Notes: a model not told the origin generated them from the letters alone. Positions 16,806 through 25,167 are shown, counted from the first letter of the stretch. The stretch is DNA of 64,000 nt from CAIYYX01 sp035530135 (GCA_035530135.1 DATKVJ010000121.1:19118-83117), one strand, 5' to 3'. Numbers and translations are program-made.

Positions 16806-19061
16806 CTAGTGAAATTTGTAGCTAGCCGACACCCCCAACATATGCACGTTGTAATTTGGGCTGATCTCGTTGGTGCCGATCACGGCTGTCAGCGTCGACG
16901 GCAGCACCTGGTCGTACGCCCAGTCATACGATGAATAATGCTCATAGGCGTATCTCAGATTGAGGGTCAGATTCTTCTGCATCTGGTAACGGCCGAACAG
17001 TTCCAGTCGGGTGAGGCGGGTGGTCAGGTCAGGCAGCGGTTTTGCGGCAGCGAGTCCTGAACCCGTGGCGACGTTGATCGCACCGTTCGAGCGGGCGTGG
17101 GAGAGTTCGCCGCCATAGTCGAACTTGCCGCCCGGCTTCACATTGAAGCCCAGGCCCAGCGTGGTGGTATGCTCACGGTCCGCCATCGACCAGTTGAATT
17201 GCGGCTGGTTGAGTATGGTTGCCTTGTTCGCGGCAGTGTATTGCCGGCTGTTCTGGTCGGTGCCGTACTCCTCATAAGACGCGAAGAAGTGGCCGCTGAC
17301 CGCCTTGGTCGCCTCCAGATTGGCGTCGAAGTTCGCCTGCCAGCCCTTGGCGCGCGTCAGCCCGAAGTCTGAATCCGGATACTTGTCGAGATTGGAGTCC
17401 AGGCCGAACTGCAGACCCAGCCTGTCGCTGGGCGCGGCATTGACGTAGGCGTGCAGCTTGTCGCGATTTCTGGGCGCCAGGAAATATTTCATATGCCCTG
17501 GCAGATCGTCCCATCCTATCCCGGCGGCTACGGCGGGGCCCGTTGTCGCCGGATCGTAGCTGGCTAGGTAAGGCGCCGAACCGTCGTAAAACGAGGTGCG
17601 CCGCGCGGAATAGGAATAGGCCAAGCCGCCGGAGGCGATATCGCTGAACTGCTGCTCGATCTCCGCCTTGACTGTATTCTGGTGCTCGTCGGTGATCGCT
17701 TCGTAGGTCTCCTTGGCCCAATCATAATCGTAGCCGAACTTGAGCTTTGTGGTCTGCGCCAGCCGGTAATCGAAATCCACCCCGGCCTGTTGCTTGGTGC
17801 TGCTGCTGGGCGTATTCCAGCGCGTCGTGCCCCCCCCCAGAGCAGGCTGGTTCTGGGAGTCACCACCGATATAGTCATACTGATTGCGCGCCGTCTTGTT
17901 GTCTTTGTCGTCGTAGCGGTAGAAAGCGATCAGGCCGAGCTTGGGCGTCAGCCGTGAGGTGAGCCGCAAATCGGCGTGGGTGGTGTTGATCAGTCCGTCG
18001 AGAGATGATCTCGGCAGCGGCGTGGTGACGGTCAGATTCGGATTGATCGTGTAGGGCAGGAAGGCATCATTCTGGGTCATGCGACCGAAGCTCAGGCTGC
18101 CGGTCAGCCGGGTCAGCGGGCCCAGCGTATAGCCGCCGGAGGCGCTTAGCTGGTGAAACTGGTTGTCCGGCGGTTCGGCGAGCTGACCGAAGCCGCCGCC
18201 CGCATAGCCGACGAAGGCATTCCCCCAGGTGGTGCCGGCTGCATTGGCGTAGGGATTCTGCCAGGCCAGCGCCTTGTTGCCGTCTTTGAAACCCGAGAAG
18301 TAGTAGCCGAACTGCAGTTGCAGTTTTTCGGTGGTATAGCGGGCCAGCAGCTTGAACTGGTCGGTGGTGTAATCGATCGGCTGGGGTATGATCGCCGCCC
18401 GCGGGTTGCCGCCAGAGTTACCGATGACCGCGCCGATCAACTTGTTGCCGTCCTTGGTTTCCTCCTTGTAGTCGGCAACCAGTTCCCAGCCGCCACCGAG
18501 CTGCTTGCTGCCGCCTATGCCCAGCGACTTGCGCCGGGTCTTGATGTCGAAGGAATGCATGCTGGCGTTGAGCTGGGTCATACCAGGCGTCGTGTTCGAG
18601 GGCACCCAGCCGGCTGGCAGCGTCAGACGGGTCGATCCAGGATTCACGAATGGGGTCTGGTAACTGTCGCTCCAGAGCTTGGGCAGTTCATCGTAAGTCA
18701 GACTCAGACCGTAGTTGCCCTGCTGGCCGCCCTCTATCTTCAGCGAGCGGGAATCCAGTCCCAGGTTGCGTCCGGTGATTTCCAGGTAGTTGGCATCATT
18801 TCTATTGTGTCTGACGACGCTGATGTTGGCGATGCCGTAAGCCCCAGATTTATTCAGGCCAGTGAAGTCGCCGAACTTGTAGCTATTGTCCGAAACCCCT
18901 CCGATGCCCAGTTCTACCTGGCTGTCCGGCGTGATCAGGCTGGCGACCTCATCAGAGGATTCGTCTGCGAGCACCGCGGGTGAGACGGTCGCGATTCCGA
19001 TCGCGGCGATCGAGACCGCCAGGACTTTGCGCGCAAGGCGCTGTTCGAATTTGCAGGTCAT
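16806..19061 (-). CDS. mtrB: MtrB/PioB/MtoB-family outer-membrane porin, module 2
   Basis: 751 residues: signal peptide cleaved near PAVLA-DE (about 32), then repeated amphipathic strands and a C-terminal SYKFH. It is a paralogue of the module 1 porin (shared blocks such as QVELGIGGVSDNSYKFGDF against YVEIGAENVAKDSAKFGQY) but clearly diverged. It would form the barrel around the decahaem cytochrome encoded 18 bp upstream. No CXXC motif is seen at its mature N-terminus. Confidence 0.9.
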   Translation of the reverse strand: MTCKFEQRLARKVLAVSIAAIGIATVSPAVLADESSDEVASLITPDSQVELGIGGVSDNSYKFGDFTGLNKSGAYGIANISVVRHNRNDANYLEITGRNLGLDSRSLKIEGGQQGNYGLSLTYDELPKLWSDSYQTPFVNPGSTRLTLPAGWVPSNTTPGMTQLNASMHSFDIKTRRKSLGIGGSKQLGGGWELVADYKEETKDGNKLIGAVIGNSGGNPRAAIIPQPIDYTTDQFKLLARYTTEKLQLQFGYYFSGFKDGNKALAWQNPYANAAGTTWGNAFVGYAGGGFGQLAEPPDNQFHQLSASGGYTLGPLTRLTGSLSFGRMTQNDAFLPYTINPNLTVTTPLPRSSLDGLINTTHADLRLTSRLTPKLGLIAFYRYDDKDNKTARNQYDYIGGDSQNQPALGGGTTRWNTPSSSTKQQAGVDFDYRLAQTTKLKFGYDYDWAKETYEAITDEHQNTVKAEIEQQFSDIASGGLAYSYSARRTSFYDGSAPYLASYDPATTGPAVAAGIGWDDLPGHMKYFLAPRNRDKLHAYVNAAPSDRLGLQFGLDSNLDKYPDSDFGLTRAKGWQANFDANLEATKAVSGHFFASYEEYGTDQNSRQYTAANKATILNQPQFNWSMADREHTTTLGLGFNVKPGGKFDYGGELSHARSNGAINVATGSGLAAAKPLPDLTTRLTRLELFGRYQMQKNLTLNLRYAYEHYSSYDWAYDQVLPSTLTAVIGTNEISPNYNVHMLGVSASYKFH

Positions 19062-19079
19062 GTGAGTTCTCCCTCGCGT

Positions 19080-20048
19080 TTATCGGGTATTACGTGGGCC
19101 GGACGGGTGGTTCGACCCGTGGACCTGGGAATGGCAGTTCAGGCAGTTCCGGAGCAACAGTTGCTGCGCTGGCGAACTGCCGCCGGCTGTTACCGGCAGG
19201 CCGGTGCCGCTGTAAGCGGTGCTCGGGTGGTATTGCGCCGAGTGACACTGCTGGCAGAGGTAGGGCGGACGCGACTTGAGCAGCGGGGCGTTGTTGGAAC
19301 CGTGAGGGGTGTGGCAGTTGGTGCAGTCGTCGCTCACCGGCGGATGCTCCCAAAGGAAGGGACCGCGTTTTTCGGCGTGACAGGTATAGCAGGTCTCGTT
19401 CACCGTGTTTTCCCGCAGCAGCTTGGGGCCGTTGGAACCGTGAGGGTTATGACAGTCGGAGCAGACCACCTTGCCGGCCAGGATCGGGTGAGTCGAGGAC
19501 ATGTGGACCTGCGAACGCACGTCCTTGTGGCAGGCAAAACAGACCTCGCCTTGTGTCAGCTTGTCCCGCACCGCATCGTGCTGGGTATGCACCTGGTGGC
19601 AGGTAGTGCAGGCGACATCGGCGTTGGCGTGCTGGCTGCCCTCCCAGTTGATCCGGTTGCCGCCCAGGTGGCAGGTCATGCAGGCCTTATCCTTCTGCTC
19701 CGCCGTGTTCTTGGATTTGGCATCGAAGGTCACGTCCGGTTTCGCGGGTTTCTTGAGCCCTGCGTTCGCATCCTTCTCGTGAGCGAAGCTTTCACCGTGG
19801 CAACTGGTGCAGGTTGGCGTGCGCGCATCGCCCGTGACGCCGTGGCGGGTCTTGCCTATTCTCAGTACCTCGGGCGAATCGCCTTCATCGTGGCAGCTGG
19901 TGCATCGGGCGTCACCTCGTAGCACGACATCCTTGAAAACCTGTTTATTTGGTGCGGACTTCGGATTGTCGGCCCCGAATGTGGACCCTGCGCAAAAGAA
20001 GATGCTGGTCACCGCGCAGATTGCGAGAGCTTTGTTGAGTAACTTCAT
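19080..20048 (-). CDS. mtrA: Decahaem cytochrome c, MtrA/MtoA/DmsE family, module 2
   Basis: 322 residues with a signal peptide (cleavage near TFGA, about 26). Ten CXXCH motifs lie at about 49, 80, 123, 147, 170, 197, 220, 242, 265 and 302, nearly the same spacing as in module 1. The block CSDCHNPHGS followed by GPKLL, and KRGPFLWEH, are shared almost word for word between the copies, so these are true paralogues. Predicted role: trans-outer-membrane electron wire within the adjacent porin. Confidence 0.93.
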   Translation of the reverse strand: MKLLNKALAICAVTSIFFCAGSTFGADNPKSAPNKQVFKDVVLRGDARCTSCHDEGDSPEVLRIGKTRHGVTGDARTPTCTSCHGESFAHEKDANAGLKKPAKPDVTFDAKSKNTAEQKDKACMTCHLGGNRINWEGSQHANADVACTTCHQVHTQHDAVRDKLTQGEVCFACHKDVRSQVHMSSTHPILAGKVVCSDCHNPHGSNGPKLLRENTVNETCYTCHAEKRGPFLWEHPPVSDDCTNCHTPHGSNNAPLLKSRPPYLCQQCHSAQYHPSTAYSGTGLPVTAGGSSPAQQLLLRNCLNCHSQVHGSNHPSGPRNTR

Positions 20049-20077
20049 TTTTCAATCCCCCTAGCCTTTAAATCGTT

Positions 20078-20102
20078 TGCGCGGTCCCGGAAGGTCCGCG
20101 CA
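20078..20102 (-). terminator. Hairpin between monohaem cytochrome and decahaem genes, module 2
   Basis: TGCGCGG pairs with CCGCGCA around an 11-base loop in the 71-bp gap between the two genes. No strong T-run follows on the minus strand. It mirrors the hairpin at 15926-15948 in module 1. Confidence 0.55.
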
Positions 20103-20119
20103 GAGAATTTGATCTTGTC

Positions 20120-20467
20120 CTACTGAGAGAGAATCCAGTCCGCCAGATTCTTTAGCTCTTTGGGATCTTTGGTGTCTATGATCTTGTGGTTCTCTACGGT
20201 GCCATCTTCCAGTTTGATCTTTGGACCGGTGGTGATATTGCTGATGATCTTGCTCTCGCCATCAGCTTTTCCCTTGTACTTGGCTGCGACACTCTTGTAG
20301 GAGGGGCCTTTCTTGGTTTTGTCGATGGCATGACACTTGAAGCAATCGTTCGACTTTGCCAGCTCCCTGGCAGCGGTGGCATCGGCGGCGCCGCTCGCGG
20401 CGGGGGCGAGGAACAGTGTTCCGACAGTTGAGACCGTGCCAATTAATATTGCAATCCGGCGTTCCAT
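20120..20467 (-). CDS. Monohaem class I cytochrome c, module 2 (MtoD-like)
   Basis: 115 residues, signal peptide ending near ASGAA (about 28), one CFKCH motif near residue 42, and a C-terminus ending LADWILSQ. It shares SVAAKYKGKADGESKI and the CFKCH context with the module 1 cytochrome. First gene of module 2, preceded by a perfect FNR box. Predicted periplasmic electron shuttle for the module 2 conduit. Confidence 0.88.
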   Translation of the reverse strand: MERRIAILIGTVSTVGTLFLAPAASGAADATAARELAKSNDCFKCHAIDKTKKGPSYKSVAAKYKGKADGESKIISNITTGPKIKLEDGTVENHKIIDTKDPKELKNLADWILSQ

Positions 20468-20804
20468 TTCGATACTCCCTTGTAATCAATGAAATAATTT
20501 CTCAAGCATTTTGATGCGATGGGCCCTCTGCCTCATCTCTTTGCTCCACAAGTAGCATCCGTTACAAGATGTAAGCGTTCCGTCAGCTTTATGCACTTTT
20601 CCTGATATCTTATTTTTGATCTATATCAAGTTGTTTGCCATTATGAGGACTAGCCGACTGTTATTAGGTGAATTTTACATCGACGCTTACCGAATATGCG
20701 TATGCGCTTGTATTGTCACGAAATGTAACAGTTTTAGCTTGGCAAACTTGTCTAAAAGAGGACGGACTTTTGCCTGAAAGTGAAGCGCGATTTAAGCTTC
20801 GTAG
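20468..20804 (-). promoter_or_regulatory. AT-rich control region upstream of module 2
   Basis: This 337-bp gap has no gene. It is AT-rich and includes a consensus FNR box at 20616-20629. Its left part drives module 2; its right end abuts the 3' end of the AraC-type gene. No clear terminator for that gene was found. Confidence 0.6.
20616..20629 (-). promoter_or_regulatory. Consensus FNR/ANR box upstream of module 2
   Basis: TTGATCTATATCAA is an exact match to TTGAT-N4-ATCAA. It is centred about 155 bp upstream of the module 2 cytochrome start. The inner four bases CTAT equal those of the module 1 box, so the two promoter regions were probably duplicated along with the genes. Confidence 0.8.
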
Positions 20805-21755
20805 CTATTTTTCCGGATGCTTGCGCGCTTGACTGCGGATTTCCCTAGGTGACAGCCCAAAATATTTACGGAACGCACGGCTGAAGTGGGCTGGGCTATT
20901 GAAGCCCCATGAATAGGCGATGTCGCTGGAGAGCCGTTTGTGGTCAAGACAGAGTTCGCGATGACAGTTCTCCAGTCGCTGCACCCAAACCCAGTGCATC
21001 AGATGCAAATGCTCATGAGCAAAAAGGCGGTGGATATAGCTCGCCGAGAGTCCAACCGCTTTGGCAATGGACGGTACGTCGAGATCCGGGTTGTGCAGTT
21101 GGGAGCGCACATACTGCTTGATCGTCTCCTTGTGGTAGGCCTCCATCTGCAAGCCGTCCGGACGGCGATCCTCGGCCAAGGGAAGTAGCGCCGAGCAGAG
21201 GAGCCTAATCGTCGATTCAGCGATCCACTCCATTACGGAGGACTCTAACGCATCCCTTTGTCGGCACAAGGATCTGACGAGATCAACAAATACGGCTGCT
21301 GCTCCGTGATCCCCGGGCACGGATGTCATCAAGGTCTGCTTCCAACGAGGAAATGCTTCCGCAAAATGCATCTCCTCCATGGCTATGCGGACATAACGAA
21401 ACCGTTCGCTCATTTCCAGTTCGACGGATCGGCAATTACGCTGCAGACAGATGCACCCCGGTGTCAAATGAACCTCTCGTCGATCCTGCCTGAGCACGCA
21501 ATCGCCTATGAGCTGGACGTGCGCGACAAGCTCGTCGGCGTTGGCTTCGGCGCTGTAAGAGAGACAAAATGGGCTTCCCACCATTTCCAGCAGCGACACC
21601 CGTCCTAGATTATGGAGGGCGAGTTCGGCACCAAATGTTTCTTCGGGCTCGGAACTGTTATTGACGCTCGCCTTGAAGATATCGAGCATGGTGTGGCGCC
21701 AATAGAGGAAGCGTTCGCTCTGAGGCACCGATTCGGTCGAGACAAAGATGGGCAT
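20805..21755 (-). CDS. AraC-family transcriptional regulator
   Basis: 316 residues from ATG 21755 (MPIFVSTESV); an upstream in-frame start at 21788 would add 11. The N-terminal two-thirds resembles the AraC-binding-like domain found in FeaR-type regulators. The C-terminal 100 residues form the double helix-turn-helix: SIAKAVGLSASYIHRLFAHE, then SSDIAYSWGFNSPAHFSRAF, ending FRKYFGLSPREIR. It lies between module 2 and the CbcL-like gene and faces away from the latter, so it probably controls one or both; its ligand is unknown. Confidence 0.88.
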   Translation of the reverse strand: MPIFVSTESVPQSERFLYWRHTMLDIFKASVNNSSEPEETFGAELALHNLGRVSLLEMVGSPFCLSYSAEANADELVAHVQLIGDCVLRQDRREVHLTPGCICLQRNCRSVELEMSERFRYVRIAMEEMHFAEAFPRWKQTLMTSVPGDHGAAAVFVDLVRSLCRQRDALESSVMEWIAESTIRLLCSALLPLAEDRRPDGLQMEAYHKETIKQYVRSQLHNPDLDVPSIAKAVGLSASYIHRLFAHEHLHLMHWVWVQRLENCHRELCLDHKRLSSDIAYSWGFNSPAHFSRAFRKYFGLSPREIRSQARKHPEK

Positions 21756-22181
21756 GGCGAATTCAATCGATCGTTGCCGCCTCGGCAAGCTTTTCGTTTT
21801 TTCAGAAGCCCCAAAACGAAAAGGACAAATCGATTTTTACTTTCTCCCAATGTCGACTCTGGATCGACTGTTGTTACCAACAGGCTTCGCGCACTTGCCT
21901 GACTGTTCGCCCCGAAGCTTTACGGCCGACCCGCAGGGGTACCAGATCGCACGGTCTCGCCCACCCAATCGGCTTCGCTCTTGGTTTTTAATGATCAGTC
22001 TCGGCAGCGCCGAGCGCATTCTGCCCCCCGCTCTTTGGCTAATGATTTGATATATGTCAAATCATGTCATTTAACTTTGACCATAATCCACAATCGTGCA
22101 GTGCGCCAAATGCAGTGCAGCTCTTAGACAACAGGCCGTCCCGCAAGTGACGGGATGGCCACTTAGGGGGGATCGAAAGCC
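21756..22181 (+). promoter_or_regulatory. Divergent control region between AraC-type and CbcL-like genes
   Basis: A 426-bp gap with no convincing gene. The right half carries an FNR-type palindrome at 22042-22065. A purine-rich GGGGGG run just before the ATG at 22182 (TTAGGGGGGATCGAAAGCC) may act as a ribosome-binding site. Confidence 0.6.
22047..22060 (+). promoter_or_regulatory. FNR/ANR-type box upstream of the CbcL-like gene
   Basis: TTGATATATGTCAA matches the FNR consensus at nine of ten defined positions. It lies inside a longer palindrome, ATGATTTGA and TCAAATCAT around six bases (22042-22065), centred about 128 bp upstream of the ATG. Confidence 0.75.
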
Positions 22182-24203
22182 ATGCGAATTCCAAAACATG
22201 CATCTTGGCTGACAACTGGCGTCATTTGTCTGGTTGCAGCTTTGCTTTTCGGGCAAACATCGGCTTACGCGGCGGTCACCTCCAACGACAAGGGCGCCGA
22301 TCAGCCAGCCGACAAGCTTGGCAACGCGACCTGCCTTTCCTGTCACGGTGAGAAAAAACTTGAGATGGCGGGGCCCGGCGGGAAATTACATCCTTTACGA
22401 ACGATCAAGGGCGACAAGTTCGCCAAGGGCGTGCACTCGGACATGCGCTGCGTTGCCTGCCACAAGGACATCACCGATGCGACTGCCCCGCACAAGAATG
22501 GTGCTGCCGTGCAAAAAGTGGATTGCGTGCAGTGCCACGAGAATCTGTGGGAAGCCGTCAAGAAGGAGGGACTGACCAAGGAGAAGGAACGGCTCGGACT
22601 AGTGGTGCTGAACATCGAAGCGTACAAGAAGTCTCTCCACGCCAGGCCGAACAAGGACGATAAAACGCACGTCAACGCAACTTGTGACGACTGTCACGAC
22701 ACGCATTACTTCAACGTGCCGCCAAAAGGCACGACAAAGCGGACCGAGTGGCACCTGACCATACCGAACGTTTGCGGCGCGAAATGCCATAGCGACGAGC
22801 TGGATGAATACTCGTCGTCGATACATGGTAAGGAAGTCATGGAGAAGCACAATCTGAAGGCAGCTGTCTGCACCGATTGCCATACCGCCCATGACATAGT
22901 CAATACTTCGCTCAATTCGTTCAAGCTGCAAAACACCCAGCAATGCGGAGGCTGCCACAAAGAGAATCTTGCCTCCTATGGCGACACCTACCACGGACAA
23001 GTCAATAAACTGGGTTATTCATATACTGCAAAGTGTTACGACTGCCACGGCAGCCACGGCATTCTTGCAGTCAAAGATCCAAAATCGAAGGTAAGTCCGA
23101 AAAACCGCTTGAAGACCTGCAAGCAATGCCACAACGGCAAGAACGACTTGAAGGAAGCGACACCTGGCTTCGTCACTTTCAGTCCCCACGCCAACGCTCA
23201 CGACTTCGCCCGTTATCCCCAGATGTGGATCACATCGAGATTCATGCTGGCCTTGTTGGCGAGTGTATTCATTTACTTCTGGCTGCATTCGGGACTGTGG
23301 CACTATCGGGAATACAAGGATCGACAAGAGGGCAAGACTCGACCGCACATACGAACAGAAGAGTTGCTTCCGGGGAAAAACAAGCAAATCCGGCGTTTTG
23401 GCCCGATCTGGAGGCTAGCTCACCTGATTTTTGCGCTGAGCGTCATGATGCTTGTTCTGACCGGTATGGCGGTGTTTTACTCAGATAGCTCCTGGGCGCC
23501 AGTGATCATGAAAGCGCTCGGTGGGCCAAAAATCGCGGGGCTTATACATAGAATCAGCGCCACCATCATGTTGGGCATTTTCTTCATCCATCTGATTTAT
23601 ATGTCTATTCATTTGGTTAAGAACAGGAAAACCTTCAGGTGGTTCGGACCCGACTCGCTGATGCCGCGCTGGCAGGACTTCAAGGATGCCGCAGCCATGT
23701 TCAAATGGTTTTTCGGCAAGGGGCCAAGACCCACCTTCGATCGCTGGACCTATTGGGAAAAGTTTGACTACTGGGCGGTGTTCTGGGGTATGGCCATCAT
23801 CGGTGGCAGCGGCCTGATGCTGGCCTTCCCGAACGTGACCGCATCCATCTTGCCCGGTTGGATATTCAATGTCGCGACGCTTGTGCATGGGGAAGAGGCA
23901 TTCCTGGCCGCCGTGTTCCTATTCACCGTGCATTTCTTCAATAACCATTTCCGCCCCGACAAGTTCCCGCCACCGGACGTCGTTATGTTCACCGGCACGG
24001 TGCCGTTGGAGGAATTCAAGCGTGAGCATAGCGAGCAATACAAGCGGCTTGTGGAAACGGGGCAGCTCGAAAAATATCTGGTGGATGCGCCATCGCGATC
24101 GATGACCTTGGGTTCCAAAATATTGGGGCTCGTGCTATTGGCCATCGGCCTGATACTGCTGGCCTTGGTGATGGTCGGGTTTGTCGGGCGTCTGTCCGGG
24201 TAA
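22182..24203 (+). CDS. CbcL-like fusion: nine-haem cytochrome c with diheme cytochrome b membrane domain
   Basis: 673 residues. A signal peptide (cleavage near AYA, about 30) is followed by a periplasmic multihaem part with eight CXXCH motifs (about 51, 90, 115, 168, 230, 255, 285, 313) and one CX3CH motif, CGAKCH, at 198. The C-terminal part has about six membrane helices from residue 348 and resembles the FdnI/HydC-type cytochrome b (WRLAHLIFALSVMM, IHRISATIMLGIFFIHLIYM, LVHGEEAFLAAVFLFTVHFF carry candidate haem-ligand histidines). Nine c haems plus a dihaem b domain in one chain is the layout of CbcL, the low-potential menaquinol oxidoreductase used by Geobacter in extracellular electron transfer. 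Predicted role: quinone-linked entry point for the neighbouring conduits. Homology strength cannot be judged without a search. Confidence 0.85.
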   Translation: MRIPKHASWLTTGVICLVAALLFGQTSAYAAVTSNDKGADQPADKLGNATCLSCHGEKKLEMAGPGGKLHPLRTIKGDKFAKGVHSDMRCVACHKDITDATAPHKNGAAVQKVDCVQCHENLWEAVKKEGLTKEKERLGLVVLNIEAYKKSLHARPNKDDKTHVNATCDDCHDTHYFNVPPKGTTKRTEWHLTIPNVCGAKCHSDELDEYSSSIHGKEVMEKHNLKAAVCTDCHTAHDIVNTSLNSFKLQNTQQCGGCHKENLASYGDTYHGQVNKLGYSYTAKCYDCHGSHGILAVKDPKSKVSPKNRLKTCKQCHNGKNDLKEATPGFVTFSPHANAHDFARYPQMWITSRFMLALLASVFIYFWLHSGLWHYREYKDRQEGKTRPHIRTEELLPGKNKQIRRFGPIWRLAHLIFALSVMMLVLTGMAVFYSDSSWAPVIMKALGGPKIAGLIHRISATIMLGIFFIHLIYMSIHLVKNRKTFRWFGPDSLMPRWQDFKDAAAMFKWFFGKGPRPTFDRWTYWEKFDYWAVFWGMAIIGGSGLMLAFPNVTASILPGWIFNVATLVHGEEAFLAAVFLFTVHFFNNHFRPDKFPPPDVVMFTGTVPLEEFKREHSEQYKRLVETGQLEKYLVDAPSRSMTLGSKILGLVLLAIGLILLALVMVGFVGRLSG

Positions 24204-24268
24204 TGGCATGAAGCTGCGAGCAAGAGGAGCTCGAACCGACTGGCGTTCTCCGACCGGACCGTCCGGCC

Positions 24269-24814
24269 GTGGCTAGGGTTCTGATCCTTCACGCCAGCTG
24301 CGAGGGTCAGACGGCGCGGATCGCCGGGCGCATAGCGCAGACGCTAAGGGAAATAGGTCACGCCGCAGACGTAATCCCTGCCAGGGGCTTTCAGGCCGGG
24401 TTCGGAACGGAGAAATACGATGCGGTGATGATCGGCTCCTCTATCCATTACGGTCATCACCCGGCCTATCTGCGCACTCTGTTGCGCCGCCACCGCGCTG
24501 CCTTGGAGGCAATGCCGAGCGCCTTCTTCTCGGTGAGCCTAAGCGCCGGCGGTCCGGGAGCAAGACCTCGGGCAGCCAGGCGCTATCTTGAGGACTTTCA
24601 GCGCCAGATCGGCTGGCGACCGCAATTGACCACGACCTTCGGAGGGGCGCTACAGTTCAGCAAGTACGGGAGATTCAAGCGCCTGCTGATGATCATGATC
24701 GTTGGCCTGGCTGGGGGTAATACCGATGCCGCGCGGGACTATGAATACACCGACTGGAATGCCGTAGGACTCTTTACTGAAACTTTCGCACAGCGGTTGA
24801 GCAGTGGCGACTGA
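24269..24814 (+). CDS. hemG: Protoporphyrinogen oxidase HemG (flavodoxin-like)
   Basis: 181 residues from a GTG start. The FMN-binding flavodoxin fold starts VLILHASCEGQTARIA and includes IGSSIHYGHHP; the middle MPSAFFSVSLSA and the C-terminal GGNTDAARDYEYTDW segments match the long-insert type of Escherichia coli HemG. HemG oxidises protoporphyrinogen IX to protoporphyrin IX using menaquinone or ubiquinone, including under anaerobic conditions. Its place directly after the large cytochrome gene (65 bp) suggests haem supply is matched to cytochrome synthesis. Confidence 0.9.
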   Translation: MARVLILHASCEGQTARIAGRIAQTLREIGHAADVIPARGFQAGFGTEKYDAVMIGSSIHYGHHPAYLRTLLRRHRAALEAMPSAFFSVSLSAGGPGARPRAARRYLEDFQRQIGWRPQLTTTFGGALQFSKYGRFKRLLMIMIVGLAGGNTDAARDYEYTDWNAVGLFTETFAQRLSSGD

Positions 24815-24841
24815 CGAAATGGTGTGGTCAAGCTCAAAAAA

Positions 24842-24964
24842 CTAAGCGCCGATTAGCCATGAAAGCGCCGCTAGGATGAAGAACAAGCCGATAACAAGCC
24901 ACGCGGCAAAAGACATCCGTAACACAATCAAGTTTGAAATCTTCGGCATGTGAAAAGTGAGCAT
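24842..24964 (-). CDS. Very small single-helix membrane protein
   Basis: 40 residues from ATG 24964, preceded by the strong site AGGAGACC. After MLTFHMPKISNLIVLRMS comes one hydrophobic helix (about 18-39, AAWLVIGLFFILAALSWLIG). I do not recognise it. The same Shine-Dalgarno context (AGGAGACCATCATG) precedes the divergent gene at 25214, so both small proteins seem efficiently translated. It could be a small subunit or stabiliser of a membrane oxidoreductase. Confidence 0.55.
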   Translation of the reverse strand: MLTFHMPKISNLIVLRMSFAAWLVIGLFFILAALSWLIGA

Positions 24965-25153
24965 GATGGTCTCCTCGTTTTCTATTGTCGAGAGTAATAC
25001 CCCCTCTTTATAGACCATGACCTTAGAATTGATACTTGCTTTAGCATCCGCTCGGCCCTGACAATCCCTATCGTCTTCAGTCCATGTGCATAACATGGAG
25101 TCGCTAACTGCACGGCGTGGCCCGAAATACCCCTGGTCGTTTTTCTAGCCTAT

Positions 25154-25167
25154 TTGATCTATATTGG
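25154..25167 (+). promoter_or_regulatory. Possible FNR half-site
   Basis: TTGATCTATATTGG keeps the left half and the CTAT spacer of the module boxes but only A and T of the right half. It lies 60 bp before the small membrane protein start at 25214, a distance more suited to activation than those of the other boxes. Confidence 0.4.
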
